Positions 60,690 to 64,000 of a stretch of DNA of 64,000 nucleotides are shown here, one piece after another. This stretch comes from Ramlibacter pallidus (GTDB lineage Bacteria > Pseudomonadota > Gammaproteobacteria > Burkholderiales > Burkholderiaceae_C). A model generated the notes under the pieces. It was not told the DNA's origin. It worked only from the letters and a program-made list of their open reading frames with translations, and ran no database searches. The position numbers and the translations under genes are program-made. The stretch is from positions 62,001 to 126,000 of the forward strand of contig NZ_JADDIV010000004.1 of the NCBI RefSeq assembly GCF_015070875.1, written 5' to 3'. The first letter of the stretch is position 1, and the number at the start of each line of letters is the position of its first letter.

Positions 60690-60706
60690 TGCACCGCAGC
60701 AGTGCG
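60690..60706. promoter_or_regulatory. NtrC-like palindrome upstream of nrtA
   Basis: TGCACC-GCAGC-AGTGCG matches the NtrC consensus at ten of twelve positions. It is centred about 42 bases upstream of the predicted nrtA start, one helical turn nearer than its counterpart at narK, and lies between the nasR stop and the sigma-54 promoter. Confidence 0.5.
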
Positions 60707-60709
60707 TGC

Positions 60710-61927
60710 TCAGCCGCCCGGCAGCACTTCCGCCAGCGACAGCACGGCCTGGGCGACGTCCACGATGCGCCGGTTCTGGTTCATCGCCATCTGGCGCAGC
60801 GCCTTGTACGCGTCCTCCTCGCTCAGGTGCCGGTGCGCCATCAGCAAGCCCTTGGCGCGCTCGACGACCTTGCGTTCGTTGAGGCTGGCGCGCACTTCGT
60901 CCAGCTCGTCGCCCATCGCCTGCAGGCGGCGCGCCTGCTCCTGCACCAGGGCGAGCACCGAGCGTTCGAGGTGCGGGCCGTACGCCGCGAGGGTGGCGGG
61001 GTCGGCGGCGCGCGCCTGGGCGGCGAAGGCCTCCAGCATGGTGCGCTGGTCCCGCAGTTCGGTACGGGCCTGCGCGATGCGCCGTTCGCACAGGCCGCGC
61101 AACCGGGCCGCCAGCAGGTCTTCCAGCGCCCGCATGCCGTCGATGCGGCGGGTGCACTGGGCGTACCACGCGTCGCTGAGCTCGGCGTCGAGCGCGCCCC
61201 GGGTGCCGAAGCCGAGGCGGCGCAGCCGCTCCAGCTGCGCCAGGGCCTCCGGATCCTGCGCCGCGCGCTCGGCCTGCAGCACCTCGGCGTCCGAGAAGTC
61301 GGTGAACACCTGCAGGCAGCCCTCCTGCGCGGCGACGAGGTGCCGCCAATGCTCCTGCCCGGCGGCATCGATGGTGCCGGCGGCGAAGGCCCGGGCGCCG
61401 AAGGCCCGTTCCTGCCCGGCGAATTCCTTGCCCTGCATGAAGTTGAAGAGCGCGACCAGCGCGCGCGAGATCTCCGGGTCCGTGGCGGCATCGGCGGCCT
61501 CGAACACCACCGCCAGCAGGGCCGCCACCAGCTTGTCGTAGGCGGCGGTCGCCTCGCCGGCGCGCAGCGCCTGCGCCGCGATGCGCTCGCGCAGCCGCGG
61601 CAGCCCGTCCAGTGCATGCAGCACCAGCGCGACCCGGCTGAAGAGGCGCGAGCCGTTGCGGGCGTGGGCATCTTCCGTGTCCAGGCCATCGAAGGCGGCC
61701 CGCACCTCCGCCTCGGCCGCCGCGCCGTCCGCCACCTGCTGCGTGCGCTGGCTGGCGAAACGCGCGCCGCGCGAGCTGAGGAAGATGTTGGCCATGCCGC
61801 GTTCCCGCTGCAGCGCGTGCACGAATCGGCCGATCACCCCCACCAGCGCGCTGGTGCGGGCCAGCTGCTCGAGTTCCGCGATCTCGCACTGGCGGGCGGC
61901 GAGCAGGAAGCGGGTGCCGGAGGTCAT
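60710..61927 (-). CDS. nasR: NIT-ANTAR nitrate-responsive antiterminator NasR
   Basis: This is a 405-residue protein. The N-terminal NIT domain (about 25-290) has [21 protein letters not shown] and [20 protein letters not shown], the nitrate/nitrite-sensing fold. A helical linker follows, then the C-terminal ANTAR domain (about 345-400) with [20 protein letters not shown] and [19 protein letters not shown]. NasR of Klebsiella binds the nasF leader when nitrate is present and prevents termination. Here it lies directly upstream of nrtABC, as in Klebsiella, and the leader carries the matching RNA motif. ATG 61927 is preferred; an upstream Met at 61951 is possible. Confidence 0.94.
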   Translation of the reverse strand: MTSGTRFLLAARQCEIAELEQLARTSALVGVIGRFVHALQRERGMANIFLSSRGARFASQRTQQVADGAAAEAEVRAAFDGLDTEDAHARNGSRLFSRVALVLHALDGLPRLRERIAAQALRAGEATAAYDKLVAALLAVVFEAADAATDPEISRALVALFNFMQGKEFAGQERAFGARAFAAGTIDAAGQEHWRHLVAAQEGCLQVFTDFSDAEVLQAERAAQDPEALAQLERLRRLGFGTRGALDAELSDAWYAQCTRRIDGMRALEDLLAARLRGLCERRIAQARTELRDQRTMLEAFAAQARAADPATLAAYGPHLERSVLALVQEQARRLQAMGDELDEVRASLNERKVVERAKGLLMAHRHLSEEDAYKALRQMAMNQNRRIVDVAQAVLSLAEVLPGG

Positions 61928-61992
61928 CCGGGCAGGTGCAGCAACAAGCATGCCGAGGCGGGGGAAAAGGCCCGGCCGCTACACTCGGACGC

Positions 61993-63030
61993 ATGCTGGT
62001 GCTGGGAATCGAGTCCTCGTGCGACGAGACCGGGGTGGCCGTCGTCGAGGCCACCGGCCCCGGCGTGCCCGTGCTGCGCGCGCATGCCTTGCACAGCCAG
62101 GTCGACATGCACCAGGCGTATGGCGGCGTGGTGCCGGAACTGGCCAGCCGCGACCACATCCGCCGGGTGCTGCCGCTGGCGCAGGACGTGCTGGCCCGCT
62201 CCGGCTGCGCCCTGCCGGACATCGATGTCGTCGCCTACACCCGCGGCCCCGGACTGGCGGGCGCGCTGCTGGTCGGCGCGGGCGTCGCCTGCGCCCTGGG
62301 CGCGGCCCTGGGCAAGCCGGTGCTGGGCGTGCACCACCTCGAGGGCCACCTGCTGTCGCCTTTCCTGAGCCGCGATCCGCCGGAGTTCCCGTTCGTGGCC
62401 TTGCTGGTCTCCGGCGGCCACACGCAGCTGATGCAGGTCGACGGCGTCGGGCGCTACGCGCTGCTGGGCGAAACCATCGATGACGCGGCCGGCGAAGCCT
62501 TCGACAAGTCGGCCAAGCTCCTGGGCCTCGGCTATCCGGGCGGTCCGGCCCTGTCGCGGCTGGCGGAGCAGGGCGACCCCGAAGCCTTCAAGCTGCCGCG
62601 GCCGCTGCTGCACAGCGGCGACCTCGACTTTTCCTTCGCCGGGCTGAAGACGGCCGTGCTCACGCAGGCGAAGAAGCTCGGCGACGGGCTGGAAGCGCGC
62701 AAGGCCGACCTCGCGGCCGCGACGGAGGCAGCCATCGTCGACGTGCTGGTGCGCAAGTCGCTGGCCGCGCTGGATGCGAGCGGACTGCAGCGCATCGTGG
62801 TCGCCGGCGGCGTCGGCGCCAACCGGCGGCTGCGCGCGCAGCTCGACGCCGCCTGCGGCCGGCGCGGCGTGCGCGTCCACTATCCCGAGCTGGCCCTGTG
62901 CACCGACAACGGCGCCATGATCGCGATGGCCGCCGCCATGCGGTTGCAGGCCGGGGTGCAGGAGGCGCAGCCGTTGTATGCCTTCGACGTCAAGCCGCGC
63001 TGGCCGCTGCAGGAGCTGGCCGCCGCGTAA
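61993..63030 (+). CDS. tsaD: tRNA N6-threonylcarbamoyladenosine transferase TsaD
   Basis: This is a 345-residue ASKHA-fold protein that, with TsaB and TsaE, makes t6A37 on ANN-decoding tRNAs. Start: [17 protein letters not shown]. Metal ligands lie in [22 protein letters not shown] (His-x-x-x-His). [29 protein letters not shown] and the C-terminal [15 protein letters not shown] are conserved. It is divergent from nasR with 65 bp between. In many proteobacteria tsaD neighbours rpsU; here rpsU is about 20 kb away. Confidence 0.97.
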   Translation: MLVLGIESSCDETGVAVVEATGPGVPVLRAHALHSQVDMHQAYGGVVPELASRDHIRRVLPLAQDVLARSGCALPDIDVVAYTRGPGLAGALLVGAGVACALGAALGKPVLGVHHLEGHLLSPFLSRDPPEFPFVALLVSGGHTQLMQVDGVGRYALLGETIDDAAGEAFDKSAKLLGLGYPGGPALSRLAEQGDPEAFKLPRPLLHSGDLDFSFAGLKTAVLTQAKKLGDGLEARKADLAAATEAAIVDVLVRKSLAALDASGLQRIVVAGGVGANRRLRAQLDAACGRRGVRVHYPELALCTDNGAMIAMAAAMRLQAGVQEAQPLYAFDVKPRWPLQELAAA

Positions 63031-63127
63031 CCGCCCCGTGCCGGCCAGCGGGACCGTGCGTCGTAGGGATGCGGCTCCCATGGTTCACCCGGAGTCTCGC
63101 GCGCGCGTGGCCCCCTAAGATGAAGCC

Positions 63128-63772
63128 ATGAACGCGCACGCGCCATCGACCGGCTTCACCGATGCGGCTGCCATGTGGGACCGGCGCTTCTCCGAATCCG
63201 GCTACCTGTTCGGCACCGAGCCCAACGCCTGGCTGCGCGACCATGCGGACCTCTGGCACGCCGGGCAGCGGGTGCTGTGCGTGGCCGACGGCGAAGGGCG
63301 CAACAGCGTGTTCCTGGCCGACCGTGGCCTGATCGTCGACGCCTTCGACATCTCGGAGGTGGGCGTGCGCAAGGCGCGCGATTTCGCCCGCATCACCGGC
63401 GTGAAGGTCAATTTCGCCATTGCCGATGTCGCGCGGCTGTCCTGGCCCGAAAGCCTGTACGACGGCGTGGTGGCCATCTTCATCCAGTTCGCCGACCCCG
63501 AGCTGCGCCGGCGCATCTTCCACGGCATGGTGCGCTGCCTCAAGCCGGGCGGCTTGCTGGTGCTGCAGGGCTACACCCCGAAGCAGCTGGATTACCGTAC
63601 CGGCGGGCCCGGCATCGAATCGCACCTGTACACCGCGAGCCAGCTGCGCGAATCCTTCGCGGGCATCGAGATCCTGGAGCTGCGCGAGTACGAGGCCGAA
63701 CTGGCCGAGGGCTCCGCCCACCGCGGCCACTCCGCGCTGGTCGGCCTGGTGGCGCGCAAGCCGCTCGCCTAG
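63128..63772 (+). CDS. Class I SAM-dependent methyltransferase
   Basis: This is a 214-residue methyltransferase. AMWDRRFSESGYLFGTEPNAWL is the N-terminal signature of the TehB/thiopurine-like group. The SAM-binding strand-loop is RVLCVADGEGRNSVFLADRG, followed by VDAFDISEVGVRKARDFA and VKVNFAIADVARL. LVLQGYTPKQLDYRTGGPG is typical near the C-terminus. The substrate may be a small thiol or metalloid, but this is not shown. It is convergent with the LysR-type gene and overlaps it by four bases. Confidence 0.9.
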   Translation: MNAHAPSTGFTDAAAMWDRRFSESGYLFGTEPNAWLRDHADLWHAGQRVLCVADGEGRNSVFLADRGLIVDAFDISEVGVRKARDFARITGVKVNFAIADVARLSWPESLYDGVVAIFIQFADPELRRRIFHGMVRCLKPGGLLVLQGYTPKQLDYRTGGPGIESHLYTASQLRESFAGIEILELREYEAELAEGSAHRGHSALVGLVARKPLA

Positions 63773-64000
63773 CGCGCCTGGCCCCGCCCGAACCACTCGC
63801 TCCAGTAGTCCAGGCAGGCCTTGATCTTGGGCAGCCGGTGGCGCAGGCCGGCGGTGACCGCGTAGACCGGCACCGGGCGCAGGTCGACGAACTCCGCCAG
63901 CACGGGCACCAGCCGCCCCTCGCGCACCAGCACGTCACCCACCAGCGTGGCGAGCCGGCCGATGCCGAGCCCTTGCAGCACCATGGTGGCCGCCATGTTG
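63769..64000 (-). CDS. LysR-family regulator, C-terminal end (truncated by window)
   Basis: Only the last 76 residues are inside the window. MVLQGLGIGRLATLVGDVLVRE, then GRLVPVLAEFVDLRPVPVYAVT and RLPKIKACLDYWSEWFG, is the usual C-terminus of LysR substrate-binding domains of the CrgA-like group. The DNA-binding part lies to the right. It overlaps the methyltransferase gene by four bases, tail to tail. Confidence 0.85.
   Translation of the reverse strand, partial: NMAATMVLQGLGIGRLATLVGDVLVREGRLVPVLAEFVDLRPVPVYAVTAGLRHRLPKIKACLDYWSEWFGRGQAR

Noticed and set aside
1..64000. tRNA, rRNA, CRISPR array, prophage or intact insertion sequence
   Set aside because: I looked for tRNA T-loop patterns, regularly spaced repeats, transposase or integrase motifs and terminal inverted repeats and saw none; a tRNA search program would be needed to exclude tRNA genes fully.

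Overview
This is a GC-rich (roughly 70% by eye) bacterial chromosome segment with tightly packed genes and many 1-53 bp overlaps. FlhC/FlhD, an assimilatory nasA-nirBD set with an Nrt-type nitrate ABC importer, an Anbu-type proteasome-like protease beside mutS, and the suhB/trmJ/cysE and darP/pmbA neighbourhoods point to Betaproteobacteria, order Burkholderiales, most likely Comamonadaceae (a Ramlibacter/Variovorax-like genome). The order and family are inferences from gene content. I saw no tRNA, rRNA, CRISPR array, prophage or intact insertion sequence.

Layout. 1-15.7 kb is a mosaic of small chromosomal units: the 3' end of ligD (apparently read through into a small basic-protein gene), a DMT transporter, a multi-PAS histidine kinase, small secreted proteins, two AraC-type regulators, a class V aminotransferase, a DsrE protein, and an SRPBCC-ArsR pair with two visible inverted-repeat operators. 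15.7-24.4 kb holds glnS, His-rich and lipoprotein genes, a LytS/LytTR two-component operon preceded by two paralogous 2TM proteins, uppP and a lipase-like gene. 24.5-28.8 kb is a mutS-Anbu-hydrolase operon. 28.8-32.1 kb is a putative zinc-uptake cluster with a permease, a binding protein and an outer-membrane barrel but no ATPase gene. 32.1-41.3 kb carries housekeeping genes: a mechanosensitive channel, suhB, trmJ, cysE, mog, darP, pmbA, a LysR/quinone-oxidoreductase pair, yqeY and rpsU. 41.5-45.4 kb has a bacteriophytochrome kinase and a BaiN-type flavoprotein.

45.4-47.3 kb (minus strand) carries a secreted Cache-domain protein, fliT, flhC and flhD. FlhC and FlhD are in the reverse of the classical order, and FliT, known elsewhere as an anti-FlhDC factor, sits just upstream.

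47.4-62 kb is the most coherent system: assimilatory nitrate reduction. narK-nirB-nirD-nasA-ybiB-cobA forms one minus-strand operon (uptake, siroheme nitrite reductase, nitrate reductase, siroheme supply). nrtA-nrtB-nrtC encodes an ABC nitrate importer. Two ANTAR-domain proteins accompany them: a NIT-ANTAR NasR, and a second protein with a receiver-like domain lacking the usual aspartate, an ANTAR domain and two PilJ/NarX P-box-like motifs. Both operons start with near-consensus sigma-54 promoters, each with an NtrC-like palindrome just upstream. The nrtA leader shows an unusually clear ANTAR attenuator: two hairpins with the identical hexaloop AACGGC, the second exclusive with an intrinsic terminator ending just before the nrtA ribosome site.

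The window closes with tsaD, a methyltransferase and the 3' end of a LysR-type gene.
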